5,751 nt of DNA from positions 1 through 5,751 of the forward strand of contig JACDGB010000138.1 of NCBI GenBank assembly GCA_013815485.1, written 5' to 3'. Both the position numbers and the translations under genes were made by a program. The notes below the pieces were generated by a model. That model searched no databases and was not told the DNA's origin. It saw only the letters and a list, made by a program, of their open reading frames with translations. This DNA is from Rubrobacter sp. (GTDB lineage: Bacteria; Actinomycetota; Rubrobacteria; Rubrobacterales; Rubrobacteraceae). Below, piece after piece: positions 1-5,631 of this stretch; position 1 is the first letter of the stretch, and each line of letters opens with the position of its first letter.

Positions 1-1254
1 CTCCACACGCTCCGCAGCCAGCTCCTCCTGGCATTCATCCAGCACGGCCTTCGCCTCCCGCAGCTCCCGGACGTCGGCGACCATCGGGAACATCACCTGC
101 GCGCCGCCATGCGCGGCGGCCCGCAGGATGGCCCGGAGCTGGGGTTTGAAGAGGTCCGGGGTCTCCAGGCTCATGCGGATGCCGCGCCACCCGAGAAAGG
201 GATTTTCCTCCACGGAACGCTCGACGCCAGGCAGCGGCTTGTCCCCGCCTACATCCAGGGTGCGGATGATGACGGGCTTTCCATCGAATGCCTCCACCAC
301 CCGCCGGTAAGCGTCGTATTGTTCACTCTCGTCCGGCGGCTCCGCCCGCTCCATGAACAGGAACTCCGTTCGGAAAAGCCCGACGCCCGAGGCTCCGGCT
401 TCTATCGCGGCCTCCGCCTCGGTGTCAGATCCCAGGTTGGCGAAGATTTCTATGCGGCGTCCGTCCCGCGTGCGGACCTCCGCGTGACGGAAGCGTTCGA
501 GATCCACCTCTTCCTTCTCCGCCTCCGCCATGCGCTCCCGGAACTCTGCCACGGTCTCCGGGTTCGGGTCGGTGAAGGCGACGCCGATCTCGCCGTCTAC
601 CGCGATGGTCCGCGCATCGAGCGCGCTTTCCAGCGCGGCTCCGGTGCCTACGACAGCGGGGATACCGGCGGCGCGGGCCATGATGGCGACGTGGGAGGTG
701 CGGGAGCCGGCGGCGGTCACGAAGCCCAGGGCCATGCCCTTCGGGAGCCGGGCCGTCTCGGAGGGGGATAGGGTCTCGGCGAGGATGACGGATGGCTCTT
801 CGAGGCCGTCAAGGTTCTGGGGGCGACCGGAGATCCAGGCCGCTATCTGGCGCGATACGTCCCTCACATCCTCAGCCCTGGCCCGCATGTATTCGTCCTC
901 CATCTCCGCGAACATCTCCGCGAACTCTTCGCCGGACTGGAGCGCGGCGGCCTCCGCGCTCGACAAACCGCGGACTTTCTCCTCCACGGCGTCCGCCAGC
1001 TCCGAGTCTTCGGCGAGTTCCGCGTGGGCTTCGAGGACGCCCGCCGCGTCTTCGCGGCCTTCCTCGCGCAGCCTGACGGCATCCTCCTTCAAACGTTCCG
1101 CGACTCTCTTCGTGGCGGTCCCGAAGACGGAGAGTTCGCGCTCGGCTTCGGGTTCTTCGATTCGTTCTCTGGAGGGCGAATCGTCTACTGGGGCGAGGAC
1201 GAAGACGGGGCCTATCGCCAGGCCGGGGGCGGCTGGGACGCCCGTTAGCTTCAC
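1..1254 (-). CDS. ptsI: Phosphoenolpyruvate-protein phosphotransferase (PTS enzyme I), 3' end cut by window edge
   Basis: Enzyme I autophosphorylates from PEP and passes the phosphate to HPr in the cytoplasm, the first step of the PTS. The minus-strand frame is open from GTG 1254 to position 1 (418 codons, no stop); full-length enzymes are about 570 residues. The N-terminus has the usual G-V-P-A-A-P-G-L-A-I-G-P start. An Ala/Glu-rich helical HPr-binding region follows, then the phospho-His loop SRTSHVAIMAR with the active His at residue 188. The PEP-binding barrel shows GLFRTEFLFM (Arg295) and IRTLDVGGDKPLPG (Arg331), matching E. coli Arg296 and Arg332. The C-terminal catalytic Cys and the Asn-Asp of the GTNDL motif lie beyond the edge. 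GTG 1254 overlaps the cupin stop (GTGA) with only a weak AGGA ahead of it, which suggests translational coupling. Family assignment is firm; whether the missing C-terminus is intact cannot be seen. Confidence 0.95.
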   Translation of the reverse strand, partial: MKLTGVPAAPGLAIGPVFVLAPVDDSPSRERIEEPEAERELSVFGTATKRVAERLKEDAVRLREEGREDAAGVLEAHAELAEDSELADAVEEKVRGLSSAEAAALQSGEEFAEMFAEMEDEYMRARAEDVRDVSRQIAAWISGRPQNLDGLEEPSVILAETLSPSETARLPKGMALGFVTAAGSRTSHVAIMARAAGIPAVVGTGAALESALDARTIAVDGEIGVAFTDPNPETVAEFRERMAEAEKEEVDLERFRHAEVRTRDGRRIEIFANLGSDTEAEAAIEAGASGVGLFRTEFLFMERAEPPDESEQYDAYRRVVEAFDGKPVIIRTLDVGGDKPLPGVERSVEENPFLGWRGIRMSLETPDLFKPQLRAILRAAAHGGAQVMFPMVADVRELREAKAVLDECQEELAAERVE

Positions 1255-1619
1255 GGTCCTATTCGACCGTAGACGTCCTCCAGGCGGACTATGTCCTCTT
1301 CGTCGAATTCTCCGAAGGAGATCTCCAGTATCCTGACCGGATCGTCGCCCTCGGTGGAGAGCCGGTGGACTGTCTCGCGGGGGATGAAGAGTTTCTCTTC
1401 CTGTTCCGGATAGAAGACTTCGTCCCCGAGTTCCACTTTCGCGCCGGGGTCGAGGACCACCCACAGTTCGTCGCGCTGGTGATGGAACTGGCGCGAGAGA
1501 GTGCCGCCGGGGGCTACGGTGATGATCTTGACCGTGCAGGGAAGGTTGTGGGTATACTGCTCGAACCTGCCCCACGGTTTATCTACTTTGACTGAAGGTG
1601 GACCGTGATCCAAGCCCAT
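1251..1619 (-). CDS. Stand-alone cupin of the type II phosphomannose isomerase family
   Basis: This is a 122-residue single-domain protein resembling the C-terminal cupin of bifunctional mannose-1-phosphate guanylyltransferase/phosphomannose isomerase (ManC/AlgA), without the nucleotidyltransferase part. Family signatures in order: KPWGRFEQY (14-22), VAPGGTLSRQ (35-44), the metal-site segment Q44-x-H46-x4-E51 followed by W53, IPRETVH (79-85, His85), and the closing EEDIVRLEDVYGR (107-119). The Q-x-H arrangement is typical of phosphomannose isomerases, so a metal site is likely intact. By family it could interconvert mannose-6-phosphate and fructose-6-phosphate, but many small cupins of this kind have no proven activity. 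It lies between ptsH (51 nt upstream) and ptsI (4-nt overlap), so it is probably co-transcribed. ATG 1619 is chosen; the in-frame GTG at 1622 is less likely. TTG at 1613 would give better spacing (8 nt) to the GGGGG at 1622-1626, so the exact start is uncertain. Confidence 0.88.
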   Translation of the reverse strand: MGLDHGPPSVKVDKPWGRFEQYTHNLPCTVKIITVAPGGTLSRQFHHQRDELWVVLDPGAKVELGDEVFYPEQEEKLFIPRETVHRLSTEGDDPVRILEISFGEFDEEDIVRLEDVYGRIGP

Positions 1620-1630
1620 CACCCCCTTTG
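1620..1630 (-). promoter_or_regulatory. Shine-Dalgarno-like purine run before the cupin gene
   Basis: The minus strand reads AAAGGGGGTG immediately before ATG 1619. The G run leaves only 2 nt to that ATG but 8 nt to the in-frame TTG at 1613. The start codon is therefore ambiguous by two residues; the family signatures begin later and are unaffected. Confidence 0.5.
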
Positions 1631-1670
1631 TCTGAAGAGTTGATAGTTTATACGTCAGTATCTCCGAAGA

Positions 1671-1928
1671 CTACGAGCCTCCCCCGGCGACGTAAGCCTC
1701 GAGCGCATCGGCGGCCGCCTCCTCGTCCGGTCCCGAGGCGATTACCCGGATAACGTCCCCGCGCCCCGCGCCGAGCCGCATCACGCCCATCGGACTCTTC
1801 GCGTTGACAGTGGTCCCGTCTTTCTCCAGCTTTACATCGGAGCTGAATTGCTTGGCTCGCTGAACTAGGAGCGCAGCCGGACGGGCGTGCAGCTTCTCGT
1901 GACCCACGATCGCATCCCGCTCGACCAT
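1671..1928 (-). CDS. ptsH: Phosphocarrier protein HPr
   Basis: HPr is a small cytoplasmic protein that accepts phosphate from enzyme I and passes it to sugar-specific EIIA proteins or DhaM-type acceptors. The 85-residue product has the usual family length. The active-site segment KLHARPAA places the phospho-accepting His at residue 14, equivalent to His15. NAKSPMGVMRLGA (42-54) matches the regulatory-serine region, with Ser45 equivalent to Ser46 of Firmicutes HPr; it is followed by Pro where Ile is usual. GDVIRV and the closing helix with EEAAADALEAYV are also typical. The frame is open upstream as far as 2018, but ATG 1928 is chosen because AAGGGAGG (1933-1940) lies 4 nt before it and homologues begin here. 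It is first in the minus-strand order ptsH, cupin, ptsI and is divergent from the succinate dehydrogenase operon. Confidence 0.96.
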   Translation of the reverse strand: MVERDAIVGHEKLHARPAALLVQRAKQFSSDVKLEKDGTTVNAKSPMGVMRLGAGRGDVIRVIASGPDEEAAADALEAYVAGGGS

Positions 1929-1932
1929 AAGA

Positions 1933-1940
1933 CCTCCCTT
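1933..1940 (-). promoter_or_regulatory. Ribosome binding site deciding the ptsH start
   Basis: The minus strand reads AAGGGAGG, a strong anti-16S match, followed by TCTT and then ATG 1928. This fixes the HPr start and excludes the roughly 30-residue upstream extension of the open frame. Confidence 0.85.
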
Positions 1941-2113
1941 AAACGGACAGACTACACGAACTACGATAATATTACCCTGGAAGACCGCTGCCGTGCCTGG
2001 ATCTAGCGGGTGAGCCACGCGATCCGGCCATGATCTTTGGCGTGATGATCCATCATGCGAACGGAACTGGCATCAGTCCGAATCGTTTCACATTTGCCCC
2101 TGGCGCGATGCCC

Positions 2114-2119
2114 TATACT
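2114..2119 (+). promoter_or_regulatory. Candidate -10 box for the sdh operon
   Basis: TATACT matches the TATAAT consensus at five of six positions in otherwise GC-rich DNA. It would start transcription near 2126 and give a 5' leader of about 58 nt before the TTG start. The best -35-like hexamer, TTGCCC at 2094-2099, is only 14 nt away, shorter than the usual 16-18, so the -35 is unsettled. An activator or an alternative sigma factor could explain this. Confidence 0.4.
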
Positions 2120-2158
2120 GCCTGCACACAATAAAGAACTTAGAGTTGCAAGCAGGCA
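2119..2158. repeat. Inverted repeat TGCCTGC / GCAGGCA in the sdh leader
   Basis: The arms at 2119-2125 and 2152-2158 are perfect 7-bp reverse complements separated by 26 AT-rich bases. The left arm begins within the last base of the candidate -10 box and spans the predicted transcription start. The right arm ends about 9 nt before the sdhC ribosome site. It may be a bipartite operator, a leader hairpin if transcription starts earlier than predicted, or chance. Confidence 0.4.
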
Positions 2159-2167
2159 CGAACATTT

Positions 2168-2175
2168 AGAAGGAG
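2168..2175 (+). promoter_or_regulatory. Ribosome binding site deciding a TTG start for the membrane subunit
   Basis: AGAAGGAG lies 8 nt before an in-frame TTG at 2184. The open frame extends upstream to ATG 2055, but that ATG precedes the candidate promoter, and the residues between look neither membrane-like nor conserved. TTG is therefore the supported start. Confidence 0.75.
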
Positions 2176-2183
2176 TAGCGAAC

Positions 2184-2948
2184 TTGTCGAGTGTAGCCGC
2201 TGCATGGAAGAGGTTGCCGTGGTGGGTCGAGCCGATGTCCGTGGTGTTCGTGCTTACGGCGTTCGGACTCTATTCGGCGACCATCGTGCTTTTGTATCCT
2301 GGGGATAGCGAGCAGTTTCCACAGTACCTGTCTCCTTTCTATTCGCCCCCGATCGGGCGTCCCGATTGGCTGCCGGGCTTCGTGACGGCGCCGCTTTTCG
2401 TGCTCTGGATCCCACTCGGCTTCCGGGCGACCTGCTACTATTATCGCAAGGCTTACTACCGGGCGTTCTTCTGGGACCCGCCAGCATGCTCCGGCAAGGC
2501 GCAGCAGTTGGATCGACCGTGGGCAGAGAGCACCGAGAGCTACAGGGGCGAGCGGGCGCTCTTCGTCCTGAACAACATCCATCGCTACTTCCTGTACGCC
2601 TCGTTCGTGGTAGTCGCCTTCCTCTGGTATGACGCCGTTCTCACGTTCTTCCCAGAGGGAGGTTTCGGGGTCAAGGTGGGATCGCTCATATGGGTCTTCA
2701 ATGTGACCCTGGTCTCGGCTTACACTTTCTCATGCCACTCGCTGCGCCACCTCGTCGGGGGCAGGGTGGATTGCTTTTCGTGCGTGAGGGGCGGCAACGT
2801 CCGGCGCAAGGCGTACAACGGCATCAGCCGACTCAACGCCAAACATCCGCAGTGGGCCTGGGTGAGCCTGTTCTCGCTGCTCCTGACGGATGTGTATTTC
2901 AGGCTCATCTCGGCGGGCGTCATCCCCGACCTGACGATCATCGGTTAA
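2184..2948 (+). CDS. sdhC: Succinate dehydrogenase membrane anchor subunit, mycobacterial Sdh1 (type F) family
   Basis: This is the integral membrane quinone-reducing subunit of complex II. From TTG 2184 it has 254 residues and about five hydrophobic helices (roughly 18-38, 63-83, 134-155, 165-188, 225-248). That matches the single fused anchor of mycobacterial Sdh1 (the Rv0249c family) rather than the paired three-helix SdhC/SdhD. Recognisable segments are CYYYRKAYYR (84-93), DPPAC (98-102), NNIHRYF (130-136) and SCHSLRHLVGG (183-193). In the M. smegmatis Sdh1 structure this subunit holds a Rieske-type [2Fe-2S] cluster within the membrane instead of haem. Cys84, Cys102, His133, Cys184, His185 and His189 are candidate ligands here, but I cannot assign the four from sequence alone. 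A further CxxC (Cys197, Cys200) lies after helix 4. It is first in the operon, 12 nt before sdhA, the same anchor-flavoprotein-iron-sulfur order as Rv0249c-Rv0247c. The gene symbol follows function; the sequence is not classical SdhC. Confidence 0.88.
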   Translation: MSSVAAAWKRLPWWVEPMSVVFVLTAFGLYSATIVLLYPGDSEQFPQYLSPFYSPPIGRPDWLPGFVTAPLFVLWIPLGFRATCYYYRKAYYRAFFWDPPACSGKAQQLDRPWAESTESYRGERALFVLNNIHRYFLYASFVVVAFLWYDAVLTFFPEGGFGVKVGSLIWVFNVTLVSAYTFSCHSLRHLVGGRVDCFSCVRGGNVRRKAYNGISRLNAKHPQWAWVSLFSLLLTDVYFRLISAGVIPDLTIIG

Positions 2949-2960
2949 ACGGAGGCTGGC

Positions 2961-4718
2961 ATGCAGAGAGAAGGAAACGGGCACAGGGAACAGTACGAGA
3001 CGCGCGAGCACGACGTCCTGATCATCGGGGCCGGCGGCGCGGGCTTGCGGGCCGCCGTGGCCGCCACGGAGCGCGGTCTTTCGGTCGGCATCGTGAGCAA
3101 GAGCCTGCTCGGCAAGGCTCATACCGTGATGGCGGAGGGCGGCATCGCAGCCTCCGTAGGCAACGTGGACCCCGAAGACTCGTGGCGACAGCACTTCATG
3201 GACACGCTCAAGAGCGGCAAGTTCCTCAACAACTGGCAGATGGCGGAGATCTTCGCCAAAGAAGCTCCAGACCGTGTATACGAACTGGAGCAATGGGGCG
3301 CCCTCTTCAACCGCACCCCTGAAGGCAAGATCTCCCAACGCCCCTTCGGTGGACATACCTACCGCCGCCTCTGTCACGTCGGGGACCGCACGGGCCTGGA
3401 ACTCATCCGCACCATGCAGGAGAAAGTCCTCGCCACCGAGGCGGATATCTACATGGAGACCACCGTGACCAAGCTCCTGAAAAAAGAAGATCGGGTCGTC
3501 GGAGCGGTGGGATACACGCGCGAATCCGGGAAGTTCATCCACTTCAAGGCGAAGGCCGTCATCATGGCGACCAGCGGCTGGGGCCGCATCTTCAAGGTCA
3601 CGTCCAACTCGTGGGAGGGCACCGGAGACGGCGTAGTCCTCGGCTACGACGCCGGCGCGGAGATCGTGGACATGGAGATGATGCAGTTCCATCCAACCGG
3701 CATGGTCTGGCCTCCCGGCGTGCGCGGGCTTCTGGTTACGGAGGGCGTGCGTGGCGAAGGTGGGCTGCTCCGCAACTCCGAGGGTGCGCGGTACATGGAG
3801 AACTATGACAAAGAGAAGATGGAGCTCTCCACCCGAGACGTGGTGGCGCGGGCCAACTACACTGAGGTCCAGGAGGGACGCGGCTCCGAGCACGGCGGCG
3901 TCTACCTTGACATCACGCACCTCGGCTACGAGGGCATCATGAAGAAGCTGCCGACCATGTACGAGCAGTTCAAGAACCTGGCCGATATAGACATCTCGCG
4001 CGAGCCGATGGAGGTCTTCCCGACCGTCCACTACACGATGGGCGGCATCAAGGTTGACCCTGAGACCTGCGCGACGAACGTGCCTGGTCTCTATGCGGCG
4101 GGCGAGGTCGCGGGCGGGCTGCACGGGGCGAACCGGCTCGGGGGCAACTCGCTCTCCGACCTGCTCGTCTTCGGGCGGCGGGCCGGCGAGGGCGCGGCGG
4201 CGTTTGTCGGGGAGAGCGTGCATTCGGCTGACATCGAGGGCGATGCGGTGCGGACGGAGATCGGGCGCGTGCTGGAGCCGCTGGAGAAGGGGGGAGAGGG
4301 CGAGAGCCCCTACCTCATGCAGCAGGAACTTCAGGTCGCCATGATGGAACACGCGAACCTGATGCGTGATGGGGATTCTCTCAAGGAGGGACTCGGGAAG
4401 ATACTCGCTCTCAAGGACCGGCTGCCGAACGTGAGGGTTGGAGGGTCGCGGCTCTTCAACCCTGGGTGGCACACGGCGCAGGACATACGGTATTTGATCC
4501 AGATCTCCGAAATCATCCTGCGCACCGCCCTGGAGCGCAAGGAGCGGCGCGGGGCGCAGTGGCGTCTGGACTTCGACGGCCCCGACGAGGAGCTAGGCAG
4601 GATCAACTTCATAGTCACGAAGAATGGGCAGGGCGAGGCCGGCATCGAGCGGCGGGAGATCCCCCCGATGCCCGAGCACCTGTCCTCGCTATTCGAGGAG
4701 GAGAAGGCCAAAGCATGA
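2961..4718 (+). CDS. sdhA: Succinate dehydrogenase / fumarate reductase flavoprotein subunit
   Basis: The catalytic FAD subunit oxidises succinate to fumarate at the membrane surface, in the TCA cycle and respiratory chain. The 585-residue length fits the family. DVLIIGAGGAGLRAA (18-32) is the FAD-binding Rossmann motif. In KAHTVMAEGG, His54 is the expected site of covalent flavin attachment. Substrate-site residues are in place: QFHPTG (His244), TEGVRGEGG (260-268), STRDVVARA (Arg292), HYTMGG (His357) and ANRLGGNSLSD (Arg392), corresponding to E. coli His242, Arg286, His354 and Arg399. The helical domain and the C-terminal cap domain follow. ATG 2961 has GGAGG 5 nt upstream (2951-2955), and the start lies 12 nt after the membrane-subunit stop. 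The TGA stop overlaps the sdhB ATG. All key residues are present, so it looks active. Direction (succinate oxidation or fumarate reduction) cannot be read from sequence; the Sdh1-type partner suggests a succinate:menaquinone reductase. Confidence 0.97.
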   Translation: MQREGNGHREQYETREHDVLIIGAGGAGLRAAVAATERGLSVGIVSKSLLGKAHTVMAEGGIAASVGNVDPEDSWRQHFMDTLKSGKFLNNWQMAEIFAKEAPDRVYELEQWGALFNRTPEGKISQRPFGGHTYRRLCHVGDRTGLELIRTMQEKVLATEADIYMETTVTKLLKKEDRVVGAVGYTRESGKFIHFKAKAVIMATSGWGRIFKVTSNSWEGTGDGVVLGYDAGAEIVDMEMMQFHPTGMVWPPGVRGLLVTEGVRGEGGLLRNSEGARYMENYDKEKMELSTRDVVARANYTEVQEGRGSEHGGVYLDITHLGYEGIMKKLPTMYEQFKNLADIDISREPMEVFPTVHYTMGGIKVDPETCATNVPGLYAAGEVAGGLHGANRLGGNSLSDLLVFGRRAGEGAAAFVGESVHSADIEGDAVRTEIGRVLEPLEKGGEGESPYLMQQELQVAMMEHANLMRDGDSLKEGLGKILALKDRLPNVRVGGSRLFNPGWHTAQDIRYLIQISEIILRTALERKERRGAQWRLDFDGPDEELGRINFIVTKNGQGEAGIERREIPPMPEHLSSLFEEEKAKA

Positions 4719-5548
4719 GCGAAGGCAACGGCAAGAACCCCGGCAACGTCACCTCCATGGCTCACTCGCCGGTCCCGAACGAGGATCTCGGCAAGAGTGG
4801 CGGCACGGCGAAGTTGAAGATCTTCCGCGGCGACGCGGAGGGCGGGCAGGAGGTCGAGTACGAGGTGCCGCTGGTCGAGGGGATGGTCGTCCTCGACGCG
4901 GTGCTCGCCATCCAGGCCGAGCAGGCGGGAGATCTGGCGGTTCGCTGGAACTGCAAGGCGGCCCACTGCGGCTCGTGCAGCGCGGAGATCAACGGCCGCC
5001 CCAAGCTCCTGTGCAAGACGCGCGTCGAAGAGTACGATGGGGAGGAGATACACGTCCACCCTATGCGCGCCTTCCCGGTCATCAAAGACCTCGTTTCCGA
5101 CGTCTCGTGGAACTACGAGGTGTCGAAGGCCATCAAACCGTTCCAGAGCAGCGAGCAGGCGCCGTTCACCATGTACGAGGAGGACGTGGAACGCCTCTAC
5201 GAGCCGAAGAAGTGCATCGAGTGCTTCATGTGCCAGGACGTGTGCCACGTGCTGAGGACCCACCACAAGCACCCCGAGTTCGCGGGCCCGCGTTTCTTCG
5301 TGCGGAACCAGTGGCTGGAGATGCACCCGATGGACGAGGCCGACCGGCTGGCCGACCTCAAGGAAGACAACGGCATCGGTTTCTGCAACATCACCAAGTG
5401 CTGCACCGAGGTGTGCCCGGTGGACATCAAGATCACCGACAACTCCATCATCCCCCTCAAGGAGCGCGTCGCCAGCGAGTTCTACGACCCTGCGAAGTGG
5501 CTGATGCGCAAGATCCGGGGCAACGGAAGTTCGAGGAACGGCAACTAG
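4715..5548 (+). CDS. sdhB: Succinate dehydrogenase / fumarate reductase iron-sulfur subunit
   Basis: This subunit carries electrons from the flavoprotein to the membrane subunit through three clusters. The 277-residue product has an N-terminal ferredoxin-like domain with [2Fe-2S] ligands Cys80, Cys85, Cys88 and Cys100. The C-terminal domain has CIECFMCQDVC (167-177) and a second group at Cys224, Cys230 and Cys234-Pro. By family pattern, Cys167, Cys170, Cys173 and Cys234 bind [4Fe-4S], while Cys177, Cys224 and Cys230 bind [3Fe-4S]; the spacings match E. coli SdhB exactly. Cys229, directly before Cys230, is extra. About 30 polar residues precede the first beta strand, and the tail is Gly/Asn/Ser-rich. 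ATG 4715 overlaps the sdhA stop (ATGA), with the purine-rich AGGAGGAGAAGG (4696-4707) just upstream, so translation is probably coupled. The ATG at 4757 is a less likely alternative. A terminator follows 24 nt after the stop. Confidence 0.96.
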   Translation: MSEGNGKNPGNVTSMAHSPVPNEDLGKSGGTAKLKIFRGDAEGGQEVEYEVPLVEGMVVLDAVLAIQAEQAGDLAVRWNCKAAHCGSCSAEINGRPKLLCKTRVEEYDGEEIHVHPMRAFPVIKDLVSDVSWNYEVSKAIKPFQSSEQAPFTMYEEDVERLYEPKKCIECFMCQDVCHVLRTHHKHPEFAGPRFFVRNQWLEMHPMDEADRLADLKEDNGIGFCNITKCCTEVCPVDIKITDNSIIPLKERVASEFYDPAKWLMRKIRGNGSSRNGN

Positions 5549-5572
5549 CCAGGCTGCGGGACAACTCAATTC

Positions 5573-5608
5573 GAGCGTCGGAAATTACTCCCGGCGCTCT
5601 TTCTTATT
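5573..5608 (+). terminator. Rho-independent terminator of the sdh operon
   Basis: GAGCGTCGG (5573-5581) pairs with CCGGCGCTC (5591-5599) in a 9-bp GC-rich stem with one G-T pair, closing a 9-nt loop. The T-rich tail TTTCTTATT (5600-5608) follows directly. It begins 24 nt after the sdhB stop and ends before the next promoter, so it separates the two transcription units. Confidence 0.88.
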
Positions 5609-5619
5609 CACCTATTGCG

Positions 5620-5625
5620 TATACT
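5620..5625 (+). promoter_or_regulatory. Candidate -10 box of the VOC gene, placed for a leaderless transcript
   Basis: TATACT, the same hexamer as ahead of the sdh operon, ends 6 nt before ATG 5632. Transcription would then start at or next to the A of the ATG. No Shine-Dalgarno sequence precedes this ATG, which fits a leaderless mRNA, a common form in actinobacteria. The -35 region overlaps the terminator T tail (near 5597-5602, CTCTTT) and resembles the consensus poorly. Confidence 0.5.
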
Positions 5626-5631
5626 CCATGT

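Larger units (their letters stand above)
1929..2183. other. Divergent intergenic region between the ptsH and sdhC-like operons
   Basis: These 255 bases contain no gene I can support and separate two operons read in opposite directions, so both sets of promoters should lie here. Visible elements are a TATACT -10 box for the plus strand (2114-2119), an AT-rich 8-bp palindrome TAATATTA (1967-1974) that could supply a -10 for ptsH (minus strand TATTAT, 1966-1971), a small palindrome ATGAT-CC-ATCAT (2045-2056), and a 7-bp inverted repeat (2119-2158). No convincing -35 for ptsH was found. Confidence 0.6.

Noticed and set aside
109..1336. Plus-strand open frames of 220 and 268 codons (109-771 and 530-1336)
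   Set aside because: They are antisense to ptsI, whose minus-strand frame has the intact enzyme I motifs. Their products are Ser/Arg/Ala-rich with no recognisable domain.
1640..1665. TATAAA on the minus strand (1647-1652) as an internal promoter between ptsH and the cupin gene
   Set aside because: No -35-like hexamer at suitable spacing; the 51-nt gap is compatible with simple co-transcription.
1929..2018. N-terminal extension of HPr from an upstream start at 2018
   Set aside because: The strong ribosome site at 1933-1940 and the normal HPr N-terminus at ATG 1928 make the extension untranslated leader.
2730..4472. A 580-codon open frame on the minus strand, antisense to sdhA and the end of sdhC
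   Set aside because: It follows from G/C-rich third positions in sdhA. The translation is His/Arg/Val/Leu-rich without recognisable motifs, while the plus-strand frame contains the complete set of flavoprotein motifs.
4466..4714. An 83-codon upstream extension of the sdhB frame
   Set aside because: It lies inside sdhA in another frame and has no domain. The ATG at 4715 with its purine-rich site and stop-start overlap is the usual arrangement.
4331..5569. A 412-codon open frame on the minus strand, antisense to sdhB and the end of sdhA
   Set aside because: Low-complexity mirror of the sdhB codons; sdhB has all expected cluster ligands on the plus strand.
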